Shown: positions 17,288 through 26,447 of the stretch, piece by piece
Layout of the letters: every line of letters begins with the position of its first letter
Position numbering within the stretch: position 1 is the stretch's first letter
NCBI GenBank assembly: GCA_009774625.1
Contig: VSOB01000011.1
Coordinates: 1-57,896 of the forward strand
DNA: 57,896 nucleotides
From: Lachnospiraceae bacterium
Lineage (GTDB): Bacteria > Bacillota > Clostridia > Lachnospirales > Lachnospiraceae
Direction: 5' to 3'
Position numbers and translations under genes: made by a program
The notes under the pieces: model-generated
The model's input: only the letters and a program-made list of their open reading frames with translations
Told to the model about the DNA's origin: nothing
Databases searched by the model: none

Positions 17288-18343
17288 GTGAAACAATTTT
17301 TTGGAACCAGTCAGAATGGAAATCTGCAGGAAGCTGTCCGCGGATTGAAAAGCCCCCAGTTGATTATGCTGTTATCCAACAGCGAACAGTTTGAAACACA
17401 TGTAAAAGAGCTGGAAAGGCTCTATCCCCATGTTCCCAGCATCGGATGCATGGGCATGAGCTATGACGTGAGCATCGTGGAAAAAGGCGTGGGCGTCATT
17501 GCTTATTATGATGGTATCAGCGCCGCCGCCAATGTATTGGAGCATGCCTCCACCATGCCGGTCAAATACATCAAACGCGTGGAAACAGATCTGGCAGCCA
17601 TACACGGTTCCCAGAACGATACTGTCTGTATTGACTTCTGCACGGGAAATGACGCCTGTGTGCTGACCACCCTGTACAGTGTGCTGAAACGGCAAGGTAT
17701 CTCTCTGGTGGGCGGAACCGGCGACGCCGGTAAAGTATCTGTCAATGGAACCGTCTATCAGGATGCCGCCGCCTATGCACTGATCAAAAATCATGGCGGA
17801 CGTGTCAAAGCCTACAAGGAAAATATCTACCGACAGATGGGGGATTATCGTTTCGTTGCCTCCAAAACAGATAAGGCAAACTATATCATCGGAGAATTAA
17901 ACGGCAGATCTGCCAAAAAAGTATACCAGGACATCCTGCATGTAACCGAACGGGAAATACTGACTCAGACCTTTAAAAATCCTTTCGGAAAAATCAACGG
18001 CACCGATACCTGTATCATCTCCATCAAGGAAGTGAACGGAAATGCACTGACCTGTTTCCGCCAGGTCAACGATTCCGATGTCCTGATCTTGCTGGAACTG
18101 GGTGATTACAAAGCCATCGTAAGGAATACGATTCAGACCATCCGCAACGATTTCCCCAGAGTTTCCGCCGTATTTTCGGTAAACTGCCTCTTCCGGTATC
18201 TCCTGTTCACCGAAAACCATTATATGCAGGACTATCTGAAAGAAATGAGCGTACTGGGACACCATGCCGGTCTTGTGGGATATGGGGAGCATTATAACAA
18301 CCAGTTTGTCAATCAGTCCATGACCTGTGTGGTATTTGAATAA
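17288..18343 (+). CDS. FIST domain sensor protein
   Basis: 351 residues, starting with GTG behind AGAGGAAGGA. The N-terminal half has the FIST pattern (IMLLSNSEQFETHVKELERL, then PSIGCMGMSYD and the glycine-rich SLVGGTGDAGKVSVNG). The C-terminal half matches FIST_C (YRFVASKTDKANYIIGELNG and LLFTENHYMQDY with GYGEHYNNQFVNQSMT at the end). FIST domains are cytoplasmic, predicted small-ligand sensors often coupled to signalling modules. No membrane segment is seen. It is followed 27 bases later by a soluble chemoreceptor, so it most likely supplies the sensing half of a split receptor. Confidence 0.88.
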   Translation: MKQFFGTSQNGNLQEAVRGLKSPQLIMLLSNSEQFETHVKELERLYPHVPSIGCMGMSYDVSIVEKGVGVIAYYDGISAAANVLEHASTMPVKYIKRVETDLAAIHGSQNDTVCIDFCTGNDACVLTTLYSVLKRQGISLVGGTGDAGKVSVNGTVYQDAAAYALIKNHGGRVKAYKENIYRQMGDYRFVASKTDKANYIIGELNGRSAKKVYQDILHVTEREILTQTFKNPFGKINGTDTCIISIKEVNGNALTCFRQVNDSDVLILLELGDYKAIVRNTIQTIRNDFPRVSAVFSVNCLFRYLLFTENHYMQDYLKEMSVLGHHAGLVGYGEHYNNQFVNQSMTCVVFE

Positions 18344-18370
18344 ATAAGATACATAACGGAAGGAGACAAC

Positions 18371-19300
18371 ATGCCGATCAGAAAGAAAACTGAGAAAAAA
18401 CAATCAAAAGAGGAAACATTATATCCCATCCTGCATGTGGCCAGCAGTCTGAAGGAGTATCGGACGCAGATCGTACAGAAAGAAGTGGCATCTCTTCAGA
18501 AACTGAGCATGGTAAACAGCTCTTTTAACAATGTCCTTCGGGAAGCGGAAAATTTCTATGATAAGCTGAACGACTTTGAACAGACATTTTCAAACATCGA
18601 TCAGGTGGCCAGCCAGTTCACAGAGGTAAAAGATCAGATCGAGCACTCTGTGGTACAGGCCCAGGATGAGGTGGAAGCGCTGAAAAACAGCTCTCTGCAG
18701 GTGGAAACCCATTTCAGTGAAATGGAAAACACCTTTGCCGATTTCCAGGCCGCTTTGAAAAAAATCAAGATATGCACCAACAAAATCGTTTCCATTGCCG
18801 AACAGACCAATATATTGGCGCTCAATGCCACCATTGAGGCGGCACGTGCAGGCGAGCAGGGCAAGGGCTTCGGTGTGGTGGCCGTGGAAGTCAAGCATCT
18901 GGCAGATGAGATCAAGGATCTGGTGGCCGAGGTGGATGCGGGCATCAGCGATGTGGAACAGGGTACCGACAAATTGAGCGCCAAAATTGCCACTTCCCAG
19001 GAAGCGCTGGATCATAGTATCGGTAAAGTCAATGAAACCTATGATATGTTTGACCATATCACACAGTCTGCGGAAGGCGCCACCTCCGTACAGGGGGAAA
19101 TCTCCGGCGTCATCCAGAACTCCCGCGCAGAGCTGCAGGAGCTGTGCCGCTTTTTTGACAGTACCAAAAAGCTCCATCAGGATGTGCAGCAGCATATTGC
19201 AGAGGCCAATTATCTGGGCACCACAAAGAGCAGCATATTCGAAGATGTGGAAAATATGCTGTCCCAGATCCCTCCTATGATACAGGACTATACTACATAA
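18371..19300 (+). CDS. Soluble methyl-accepting chemotaxis protein
   Basis: 309 residues, no membrane segment and no HAMP domain. The signalling hairpin tip is exact: IAEQTNILALNATIEAARAG followed by EQGKGFGVVAVEV at about residues 140-172, flanked by long heptad-rich helices (for example VKDQIEHSVVQAQDEVEALK). This tip binds CheW and CheA in chemotaxis arrays. The N-terminal 70 residues are short and have no recognisable sensor domain, which fits sensing through the adjacent FIST protein. GGAAGGAG precedes the ATG. No che genes or flagellar genes are in the window. A strong terminator follows. Confidence 0.92.
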   Translation: MPIRKKTEKKQSKEETLYPILHVASSLKEYRTQIVQKEVASLQKLSMVNSSFNNVLREAENFYDKLNDFEQTFSNIDQVASQFTEVKDQIEHSVVQAQDEVEALKNSSLQVETHFSEMENTFADFQAALKKIKICTNKIVSIAEQTNILALNATIEAARAGEQGKGFGVVAVEVKHLADEIKDLVAEVDAGISDVEQGTDKLSAKIATSQEALDHSIGKVNETYDMFDHITQSAEGATSVQGEISGVIQNSRAELQELCRFFDSTKKLHQDVQQHIAEANYLGTTKSSIFEDVENMLSQIPPMIQDYTT

Positions 19301-19385
19301 TGCTTTCTGATCTGTTCCGGCAGACAACAACAGAGCGCAGCTCTTTGCAAACTTTCTGCTGCCATGAATGCATCAGACAGATAAA

Positions 19386-19453
19386 CCCCAGTCCGGTATC
19401 CGGTAAGTCAGCTTCTTGATTGCTGCTTTACCGGATACCGGACTGGGGCTTTT
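19386..19453 (+). terminator. Long perfect hairpin terminator after the FIST/MCP operon
   Basis: A perfect 21-base stem (19386-19406 with 19428-19448, outer bases CCCCAG/CTGGGG) encloses a 21-base loop and is followed by CTTTTATG. The stem is much longer than usual while the T run is only four bases, so both strands could be terminated or the RNA end protected. Confidence 0.75.
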
Positions 19454-19598
19454 ATGTTCCCCGAAACCCTTCACATGCATATAAGAATAGTTTTTTGCAG
19501 ACAGATATGATATGATAAATCAAACAACAGAAAACATGCTTCGCGGACTTTCTATTGCCATAACGAATCGTGTATTCATACAATCAGAAGGAGCGGCT

Positions 19599-20522
19599 AT
19601 GGCCATCAACAAAGCAGTACGGGCAGCCTTACAAGTGCTGTCCTATCCGGATATCGATATCAAAAAAACGTATATACTTGAGCGGGAACTGAAAAAGCTC
19701 CTGTCCCATCGGCTGAAAAAGCCGTCCCTTTACCGTATCTGGGAACAGGCCGTCCCCTGTGGGGATCATAAAGTTCCGGTCCGTATCTTTACCCCCGCAG
19801 AGGAAACCCGTCCCTGTGTGCTTCTCTTTTTTCACGGCGGCGGATGGGTACTGGGCGACATTGACAGCTATGACGGTGTCTGTATGGATATGGCTGCCGC
19901 CACCGGCTGTATCGTTGCTTCCGCCGATTACCGGCTTGCGCCCGAACATCCCTTTCCTGCGGCCCCGGAGGACTGTTACGCGGTGGCACGGACCCTGTTC
20001 CAAAACAGCGGGGCATTTGGGGTAAAATCTTCGGATATCGTACTGATCGGAGACAGCGCCGGCGGCAATCTTGCCGCCGCCGTATCTCTGATGGCAAGGG
20101 ACCGGGGTGAATTTCTTCCAAGACGGCAGATACTGATCTATCCGGCCACCGGAAACGATCATTCGGACACCTCACCGTTTCCCTCTATTCACGAAAACGG
20201 CGCCGGATATCTGCTGACCTCCAAACGCATCTGTGATTATCTTTCCCTTTACCGCAGCTCTGACCGGGATCTGCTAAATCCATATTTTGCGCCTCTGCTT
20301 GCCGAAAGCCTTGTAAACCAGCCGGACACTCTGCTGATCACCGCCCAGTACTGTCCACTGCGGGATGAAGGAGAGGCCTATGGGAAACGGCTGCTTGACG
20401 CAGGAAACCGTGTGAAGCTGTTCCGGATGCCGGACGCACTGCATGGCTATTTCTCACTTCCTCTCCGTTTCGGGCAGGTAAAAAAGACATACACACTTAT
20501 CAATCGCTTTCTGGAGGAATGA
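19599..20522 (+). CDS. Alpha/beta hydrolase (hormone-sensitive lipase/acetylesterase type)
   Basis: 307 residues from the ATG with AGAAGGAG upstream; an in-frame ATG at 19512 lacks a site. HSL-family signatures are clear: the oxyanion motif FFHGGGWVLGDIDSYD, the nucleophile elbow GDSAGGNLAAA (Ser), and the C-terminal DALHGYFSLP (His), with an Asp in QYCPLRDEGEAYG. It should hydrolyse a short acyl or aryl ester in the cytoplasm. Its stop overlaps an ATG of the next gene (ATGA), and it forms an operon with an acyltransferase-like protein and a DUF6320 membrane protein, suggesting making and removing an ester on a shared substrate. Confidence 0.9.
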   Translation: MAINKAVRAALQVLSYPDIDIKKTYILERELKKLLSHRLKKPSLYRIWEQAVPCGDHKVPVRIFTPAEETRPCVLLFFHGGGWVLGDIDSYDGVCMDMAAATGCIVASADYRLAPEHPFPAAPEDCYAVARTLFQNSGAFGVKSSDIVLIGDSAGGNLAAAVSLMARDRGEFLPRRQILIYPATGNDHSDTSPFPSIHENGAGYLLTSKRICDYLSLYRSSDRDLLNPYFAPLLAESLVNQPDTLLITAQYCPLRDEGEAYGKRLLDAGNRVKLFRMPDALHGYFSLPLRFGQVKKTYTLINRFLEE

Positions 20523-20524
20523 CT

Positions 20525-21805
20525 ATGAAATCCAAGGGTTCTCAGCGTTGGTGGAAGCTGGACAATGCCGCCAAGATCTTTCCGTCCAGCACTTCCCGGC
20601 ATAACTCAAAGGTATTCCGCTTCGTCTGCGAACTGCAGGAGGACGTGGACCCGCAGATTTTACAGGCTGCCCTCGACCGTACCATAGAACGATTCCCCAT
20701 CTACCGGTCTGTTATGAAGCGGGGATTGTTCTGGTATTATCTGGAGGACAGCACACTCCGCGCCTGTGTCCGTGCGGAAGATCTGCCGCCCTGCTTTCCG
20801 GTCTATCCGGCCATTCGCCGCGGTCTGCTCTTCCGTGTGCTGTACTATAAAAAACGTATTATCCTGGAAGTGTATCATGCCCTGACCGACGGCACCGGCG
20901 CACTGCAGTTTCTGCGCACACTGGTCTGTGAATATCTGCTGGCCCGCTTTCCGGACGCTTTTGTCCGGCCATATCCCACAGTACTGCCGGATGCCTCCGA
21001 ATGGCAGAAACAGGCGGACAGTTTTCAAAAATACTATGAAAAGCCGACCGGACGCCGGATGAAAGTGCCGACAAGAGCCTATCGGATGCGCGGCAGCCGG
21101 CTGCCCAAAAACCATCTGGCTGTTCTGGAGGGGCAGATCCCTCTGTCAAAAGCGCTGTGCTGTGCACGGGAACGGGGCATTACGCTGACGGAACTGATGA
21201 CGGCAGTGCTGATCCGTGCCATCCATGAGAGGATGTCTCTGCGGGATATGAGAAAACCGGTGGTCATATCGATCCCGGTCAATCTGCGCAGCTATTTTCC
21301 GTCAAAATCTGCCCGCAATTTTTTTGCCACCATCCAGGTCAGCTATGACTTCAGCCGGCAGGAGGACAACCTGGAGGCGGTGGCTGCCCATGTCAGAGAA
21401 ACATTTCAGTCCAATCTGACCAGAGAATATCTGCGTGCACGCATCAACACACTGTGTGCGCTGGAACACAGTATCCCGCTGCGTCTGGTGCCGCTGCCTG
21501 TCAAGGATATCGTGCTGCGCATTGCCAATCTGCTGTCCATGCGGGGTGTTACCTCCTCCTTTTCCAATGTGGGAAAAGTATCCATGCCCCTTCCGATGGA
21601 AGGTATGATCCGCCGGTTCAGTGTCCTGACCTGCGCCGGGGTCCTGCAGGCATGCGCCTGTTCTTTTGGGGATTCTTATGTGGTCAGTTTTGCAGGCCCG
21701 TTCCGGGAACATGAAGTGGAGCGCACCTTTTTCCGGGAACTGGCCAATCTGGGGCTGGAAATTGTATTAACGGCCAATTTCCCGTCGGAAGGAGAGGTGA
21801 ATTAG
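20525..21805 (+). CDS. Condensation/alcohol acetyltransferase-like protein
   Basis: 426 residues. YHALTDGTGAL at about residue 117 is the HXXXDG catalytic motif of the chloramphenicol-acetyltransferase/condensation superfamily, and the second half has the matching lobe (SNVGKVSMP, usually the channel region). The fold transfers an acyl group to an alcohol or amine. GGAGG is correctly spaced for the ATG at 20525, not for the ATG at 20519 that overlaps the hydrolase stop. No carrier protein domain is attached. Neighbours are the hydrolase and, three bases on, the DUF6320 gene. The substrate is unknown. Confidence 0.8.
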   Translation: MKSKGSQRWWKLDNAAKIFPSSTSRHNSKVFRFVCELQEDVDPQILQAALDRTIERFPIYRSVMKRGLFWYYLEDSTLRACVRAEDLPPCFPVYPAIRRGLLFRVLYYKKRIILEVYHALTDGTGALQFLRTLVCEYLLARFPDAFVRPYPTVLPDASEWQKQADSFQKYYEKPTGRRMKVPTRAYRMRGSRLPKNHLAVLEGQIPLSKALCCARERGITLTELMTAVLIRAIHERMSLRDMRKPVVISIPVNLRSYFPSKSARNFFATIQVSYDFSRQEDNLEAVAAHVRETFQSNLTREYLRARINTLCALEHSIPLRLVPLPVKDIVLRIANLLSMRGVTSSFSNVGKVSMPLPMEGMIRRFSVLTCAGVLQACACSFGDSYVVSFAGPFREHEVERTFFRELANLGLEIVLTANFPSEGEVN

Positions 21806-21807
21806 AA

Positions 21808-22467
21808 ATGCGTTACTGTGAGGCATGTAAAGTTTCCATTGAAGGCTCCATCGAATACTGTCCCCTGTGCCAGAGCAGGCTGTCCGGTGAGCCGGAAGAG
21901 GACTCCTATCCCATCCTTCTGCCCGGTCGGAAACCCTACCGGCTTCTGGTGCGTATCCTTGCCATGGTCACAGTGATCGCCGCCGTAGTCTGCGCAGTGG
22001 TTAACTTCAGCCTGCCGGGCCATGGCTGGTGGTCCCTTTTCGTAGTGGCGGGACTGGCCAGCGCCTGGCTGTCACTGGGCATGACGATCCGTAGACGGCG
22101 CAACCCCATGAAGGCCGCTCTGTGGCATCTGGGACTGGTATCCGTACTACTCCTTCTCTGGGACTGGTTTACCGGCCGCCGGGGCTGGTCCGTCCATTTC
22201 GTGCTGCCGGTATTTTTCTCCTGTATGCAGTGCGCCGTAGCCATAGCTGCCTGGGTACTCCGTCTGCGGCCCTCTGATTATATGCTGTATCTCCTGCTCT
22301 GTGTTCTGGCAGGATTTATCCCGCTGATCCTGCTCCTGTGCGGCCTTTTGCAGATCATGTATCCCTCCGCCATCTGCGGCGGCATCAGCGTGATCTTTCT
22401 GGCGGCCCTGCTGCTGTTCAAAGGCTCTGCCCTGAAAAACGAGCTGGTACGCCGGCTGCACCTGTAA
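21808..22467 (+). CDS. DUF6320-type zinc-ribbon membrane protein
   Basis: 219 residues. The N-terminus has two CXXC pairs (YCEACKVSIEGSIEYCPLCQ), a zinc ribbon on the cytoplasmic side, followed by about six hydrophobic helices starting at residue 48 (LLVRILAMVTVIAAVVCAVV). The arrangement matches the DUF6320 proteins commonly found after an acetyltransferase-like gene in Clostridia (from memory). The function is unknown. AAGGAGAGG precedes the ATG and the gene ends 12 bases from the convergent sulfhydrylase gene. Confidence 0.8.
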   Translation: MRYCEACKVSIEGSIEYCPLCQSRLSGEPEEDSYPILLPGRKPYRLLVRILAMVTVIAAVVCAVVNFSLPGHGWWSLFVVAGLASAWLSLGMTIRRRRNPMKAALWHLGLVSVLLLLWDWFTGRRGWSVHFVLPVFFSCMQCAVAIAAWVLRLRPSDYMLYLLLCVLAGFIPLILLLCGLLQIMYPSAICGGISVIFLAALLLFKGSALKNELVRRLHL

Positions 22468-22479
22468 CGGTACGCCGGC

Positions 22480-23751
22480 TCACCTCCCGGCCACAGCCGC
22501 AAACGCCCCTTCAAGATCTGCCAGAATATCATCCGTATGCTCCAGTCCCACCGAAAAGCGTACCATCCCGCCGTCGATGCCCGCAGCCAAAAGCTGTTCA
22601 TCCGTAAGCTGACGATGGGTTTCACTGGCCGGATGCAGTACACAGGTCCGGATATCCGCCACATGTACCTCATTGGATGCCAGATGCAGATTGTCCATAA
22701 ATACTTTGGCAGCCTCCCGTCCGCCTTTGATCAGGAACGAAACCACACCGCTGGCGCCTTTCAGATACTTCTCCGCAAGGGCATATCCCGCATCCGACGC
22801 AAGGCCTGGGTAGATCACCCGCTCCACTGCCTCTGACTGCTCCAGATATCCGGCCACCCTAAGCGCATTCTCACAATGCTGTTTCATCCGTACCGGCAGT
22901 GTTTCCAGCCCCAGATTCAGCAAAAATGCGGAATGTGCGGCAGGATAAACACCGAAATCACGCATGAGCTGCATCCTCGCCTTGATAATGTAGGCCATTT
23001 TGCCATAGGAATCGGTATAGGAAATCCCATGATAAGAAGGATCCGGCTCCGTCAGCTCCGGAAATTTCCCGCAAGTCCAGTCAAACTTCCCTCCATCCAC
23101 GATTACACCGCCTATCTGAACCGCATGTCCGTCCATATATTTACTGGTGGAATGTACCACAATATCTGCGCCAAAGGAAAACGGCTTGCACAAAATAGGT
23201 GTTGCGAAGGTATTGTCCACCAAAAGGGGGACTTCCATCTCATGAGCGATCCTGGCAAAGCGCTCGATATCCAGCACCGTCAACGCCGGATTGGCAATCG
23301 TTTCTCCGAATACCAGCCTGGTCCTGGGACCAAACGCCGCCTTGATCTCCTCATCTGTCATGGACGGGTCCACATAGATACAGGAAATCCCCAGCCGCTT
23401 TAACGTATGGGAAAACAGGTTGATGGTTCCGCCGTATATCTGCGAAGCGCTGACGATGCTGTCGCCGGCCTGACAGATATTCAGGACCGCCAGCAGCACT
23501 GCCGCCTGTCCGGAGGTGGTACACATCGCTCCCACACCTCCTTCCAACGCTGCGATTTTCTCCTCCACAGCCATCACTGTAGGATTGCCGAAACGGGAAT
23601 AGCACAGCCCTCTGGTGGGATCGTCAAAAATAGCAGCCACCTCATCTGCGGAATCATAGACATATGTGGTACTCTGTACAATCGGAAGCACCCGCGGTTC
23701 CCCGTTGCCGGGGGTATAACCGGCGTGTAAACATTTTGTTTCGTCTCTCAT
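22480..23751 (-). CDS. O-acetylhomoserine aminocarboxypropyltransferase/PLP-dependent transsulfuration enzyme
   Basis: 423 residues. Cys/Met metabolism PLP enzyme family: N-terminal ETKCLHAGYTPGNGEPRVLP, PLP-ring contact region GVGAMCTTSGQAAVLL, Asp at LLVDNTFATPILCKPFSFGA, and the Schiff-base Lys in VHSTSKYMDGHAVQIGG. Length and the inserted segment after the Lys (KFDWTCGKFPELTEPDPSYH) are those of O-acetylhomoserine sulfhydrylase, which makes homocysteine from O-acetylhomoserine and sulfide. A paralogue lies at 34115-35422. This copy lacks the shared operator motif seen at that one. Confidence 0.88.
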   Translation of the reverse strand: MRDETKCLHAGYTPGNGEPRVLPIVQSTTYVYDSADEVAAIFDDPTRGLCYSRFGNPTVMAVEEKIAALEGGVGAMCTTSGQAAVLLAVLNICQAGDSIVSASQIYGGTINLFSHTLKRLGISCIYVDPSMTDEEIKAAFGPRTRLVFGETIANPALTVLDIERFARIAHEMEVPLLVDNTFATPILCKPFSFGADIVVHSTSKYMDGHAVQIGGVIVDGGKFDWTCGKFPELTEPDPSYHGISYTDSYGKMAYIIKARMQLMRDFGVYPAAHSAFLLNLGLETLPVRMKQHCENALRVAGYLEQSEAVERVIYPGLASDAGYALAEKYLKGASGVVSFLIKGGREAAKVFMDNLHLASNEVHVADIRTCVLHPASETHRQLTDEQLLAAGIDGGMVRFSVGLEHTDDILADLEGAFAAVAGR

Positions 23752-23850
23752 CGTTCGTTTCTCCTATTCTGCAACAATAGAAAACACCCTTCAACGGACT
23801 TATTCTAACATACCGGGGTCATACTGCGCAATGCTGCCACGGACAATCCT

Positions 23851-24651
23851 TCAAAGAGTGATGGTTTCCAGATCATCCGGAATATATAGATTCCCGTGAA
23901 AATAGCGGCTTCCTTCCTCTCCGTACAGCCGTTTCCTCTCCGGCAGGCAGCCATCCTCCGTATGATACAGAATCAGATTGGCGACCCCAAGTGTTTCTGC
24001 CAGTTCGCAGGCATCTTTGACTGTGGCATGATGCTTCTCATACGGAGAAAAAACATCGGCCTGTGCATACAGGCAAAATGCTTCATGCAGCAGCCACCGG
24101 CTGTTTTCCACATATGCCCGCTCACAGGGATGAGCGGGTTCATCTCCGCAGCAGGTAAGTTTTTCTCCGTTGTCCAGTTCCATGCAAAAGCCAAACTGCT
24201 TTTCTTTTGTGGAGTGAATATCAAAAAAAGTGACCTTTTTATCCAGGATCGTCCGTATTTCACCGTCATGAACCTCCACCAGACGAATCGCTTTGTCCAT
24301 CCACTTTTTCTGCTTGTTCCAGAGCAGTTGTCCCGCCATATCCCTGAGTGCGTCCATCACTTCATCATGGGCATAGATCGTTACCCCGTCTGCCAGATGT
24401 CCCTGCGCCGCCTGCTGGCAGAGCACTCTGATCATCCATATAATCCCCAGCAGATGGTCCATATGTTTATGCGTCACAAAAATCTCCTTCATATCCCCGG
24501 CGGAAAATCCGGCATGTTTTAACTGGCGCAATACGGCATTGCCTCCGCCGCCGTCCACCATAAAATGCTTCTCTTTGTCACTGATTACAAAACAGGTATT
24601 GTAACACTCTGTGACCATTGCGTTTCCAGTACCCAGCATGGTAAGTTTCAT
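23851..24651 (-). CDS. MBL-fold metallo-hydrolase (RNase Z-like)
   Basis: About 266 residues from MKLTMLGTGNA, where the conserved domain begins; the frame stays open to an ATG at 24732, and neither start has an ideal ribosome binding site. The metal motif THKHMDHLLG (HXHXDH) and further ligands in CCGDEPAH and LILYHTEDG mark a metallo-beta-lactamase-fold hydrolase of the RNase Z/arylsulfatase-like group. The nucleic-acid arm of true RNase Z is not obvious, so a small-molecule phosphodiester or ester substrate is equally possible. It is flanked by unrelated genes. Confidence 0.85.
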   Translation of the reverse strand: MKLTMLGTGNAMVTECYNTCFVISDKEKHFMVDGGGGNAVLRQLKHAGFSAGDMKEIFVTHKHMDHLLGIIWMIRVLCQQAAQGHLADGVTIYAHDEVMDALRDMAGQLLWNKQKKWMDKAIRLVEVHDGEIRTILDKKVTFFDIHSTKEKQFGFCMELDNGEKLTCCGDEPAHPCERAYVENSRWLLHEAFCLYAQADVFSPYEKHHATVKDACELAETLGVANLILYHTEDGCLPERKRLYGEEGSRYFHGNLYIPDDLETITL

Positions 24652-24877
24652 CTGATTTCTCATTCCCTTCATGTTCCGGTCATCCGGAAGTAATTCTTTC
24701 GTTAACGTCTCAGATAAACAGAACTGTTCCATACTATTTCAAATTCCTGCTTATCGTCACTATTATAATCTATTTTCCACCGGGGCACAATTCCAGGATA
24801 AGCGCTCACGGGGCACACTGCGTCCATATGATACAGAACCCCATAAAGCTGACTTAACTTACCGGAAAACGCTTTTA

Positions 24878-26224
24878 TCATGCAAATCCGTCTGTTTTGG
24901 AAAGCTGCAGCGCCATATAAACTGTAATTGCCGCTGAAAGCAGATCCGCAATCGGCCCTGCGTAAAGTATTCCGTTGATTCCCCAGACTTTTGGAAGAAG
25001 CAAAATAACAGGCACAAAACAAATCCCCTGTCTGCAGGCCCCAAGGAACAAACCTTTTGCCCCTTTTCCGAGCGCCAGGAACAAAGACGAATATACCGTA
25101 TAAAATCCAAACAGAAAAAACGAAATGCCATTTGCCAAAAGAGAGTTCCGGCCTATGGCAATCATCCGGGCGTTTCCACCGGCAAACTGAGCCAGAATCT
25201 GCCCGGAAAACAGGGCCATACACAATCCTGCGGCCACACAGAACAGGGTTGACCACAAAATAGAGGTTTTTATCGCTTCACGCAGACGGTCATATTTCTT
25301 TGCGCCATAGCTGTATCCTGCAATCGGCTGGAAACCTTTCAAAAATCCGAATACCACCAGAGTCCCCATCGATGTGACCCGTGTAACGGCTCCCATTCCG
25401 GCAATCACCGCATCGCCGTATCCATTGGCTGCCCGGTTACTCAACGCAATCGAAAGGCTGGTAAGAAATTGAAATGTCAGCGTGGGTACCCCGATTTTCA
25501 AAATCTCGGCAAATAGCAGCCCGGAAGGCCAAAACTTTTGAATGCTGAATGTAAAAGCACTTTTTCGGCTCAGTATATACCCCAGATAAACTACGGTGGA
25601 CGCAAACTGAGATATTGCGGTGGCAACTGCGGCGCCTGCAACCCCAAGTCCCAGGCCGTAAATGAAAACAGGGTCTAACCCAATGTTTACTATGGCACCC
25701 AGCAACAGGGCACACATAGTCGTTTTGGCCGCGCCCTCACTTGCCACAATGTTGTTCATCGTTACATTAAATACATTGAAAATACAGGATATGATATAAA
25801 TCCTTCCATAGGAGAGCGCATACGGCATAATGGTATCCGTTGCCCCAAGCACAGCCAGAATCGGTCTGAGAAATATAGCCGCCCCGAAAATAAGGACTGC
25901 ACCGGTCAGGACACTGCTGTATACTGCCGTACTGGCCACCCTGTCTGCCGTATCTCTTTCCCCCTGCCCCAACAGCCTGGACAGATAAGAAGCGGCGCCG
26001 TTCCCAAACATCAGTCCCAGCCCCACAACGACCTGTCCCAACGGAAATACTACAGAAATCGCTCCCATAGGGCTTTCGCCCAGTCTCCCGACAAACCAGG
26101 CGTCCACCAGATTGTAAAGCGCATTGATCAGCATACCGATCATAATGGGAACCCCCAGTGCCACCAGTGCTTTCGGAATCGGTGCGCTCCCCAACAGTTC
26201 CATTTTGCTTTTTTGTCCACTCAT
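24878..26224 (-). CDS. MATE family efflux transporter
   Basis: 448 residues, twelve hydrophobic segments in two similar halves. MELLGSAPIPKALVALGVPI followed by NALYNLVDAWFVGRLG is the typical MATE N-terminus, and FGFLKGFQPIAGYSYGA the conserved mid-protein signature. MATE proteins export cationic drugs or metabolites using a Na+ or H+ gradient. AAAGGGG is correctly spaced for the ATG at 26224, rather than the one at 26260. It diverges from a PadR-type regulator; palindromic operators cover its promoter, so it is probably induced when a toxic ligand releases that regulator. Confidence 0.93.
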   Translation of the reverse strand: MSGQKSKMELLGSAPIPKALVALGVPIMIGMLINALYNLVDAWFVGRLGESPMGAISVVFPLGQVVVGLGLMFGNGAASYLSRLLGQGERDTADRVASTAVYSSVLTGAVLIFGAAIFLRPILAVLGATDTIMPYALSYGRIYIISCIFNVFNVTMNNIVASEGAAKTTMCALLLGAIVNIGLDPVFIYGLGLGVAGAAVATAISQFASTVVYLGYILSRKSAFTFSIQKFWPSGLLFAEILKIGVPTLTFQFLTSLSIALSNRAANGYGDAVIAGMGAVTRVTSMGTLVVFGFLKGFQPIAGYSYGAKKYDRLREAIKTSILWSTLFCVAAGLCMALFSGQILAQFAGGNARMIAIGRNSLLANGISFFLFGFYTVYSSLFLALGKGAKGLFLGACRQGICFVPVILLLPKVWGINGILYAGPIADLLSAAITVYMALQLSKTDGFA

Positions 26225-26263
26225 TTCCATTACCCCTTTCATCCATTTATTTTTAATCAATAA

Positions 26264-26326
26264 TACTATAATTTATAGTAATTATGATATAAATGAAATA
26301 CTACTATAAATTATAGTATATGTCAA
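26264..26326 (-). promoter_or_regulatory. MATE promoter with two PadR-type operators
   Basis: On the minus strand TTGACA (26321-26326), a 17-base spacer and TAGTAT (26298-26303). A 17-base palindrome TACTATAAATTATAGTA (26302-26318) fills the spacer, and its exact reverse complement lies at 26264-26280, just beyond the likely start of transcription. Confidence 0.8.
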
Positions 26327-26353
26327 GCGCACAAACAGCACTTTAGCTCAAAC

Positions 26354-26393
26354 TTGACAAACGCAATAAAACCAAATACTATAAATTACAGCA
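26354..26393 (+). promoter_or_regulatory. PadR-gene promoter with third operator
   Basis: TTGACA (26354-26359), a 17-base spacer and TACTAT (26377-26382). The -10 is the start of TACTATAAATTACAGCA (26377-26393), an imperfect third copy of the palindrome seen in the MATE promoter, so the regulator should also repress itself, probably more weakly. Confidence 0.75.
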
Positions 26394-26447
26394 CGAAACT
26401 ATACCAAATATACCACAGCACGAAAAATGTGCAGAAAGGCGGAGGAA

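Noticed and set aside
23752..23850. SAM riboswitch (S-box) before the sulfhydrylase gene at 22480
   Set aside because: The leader is too short and has no S-box helices; the same holds for the copy at 34115, whose upstream gap is filled by a promoter, an operator motif and a terminator.
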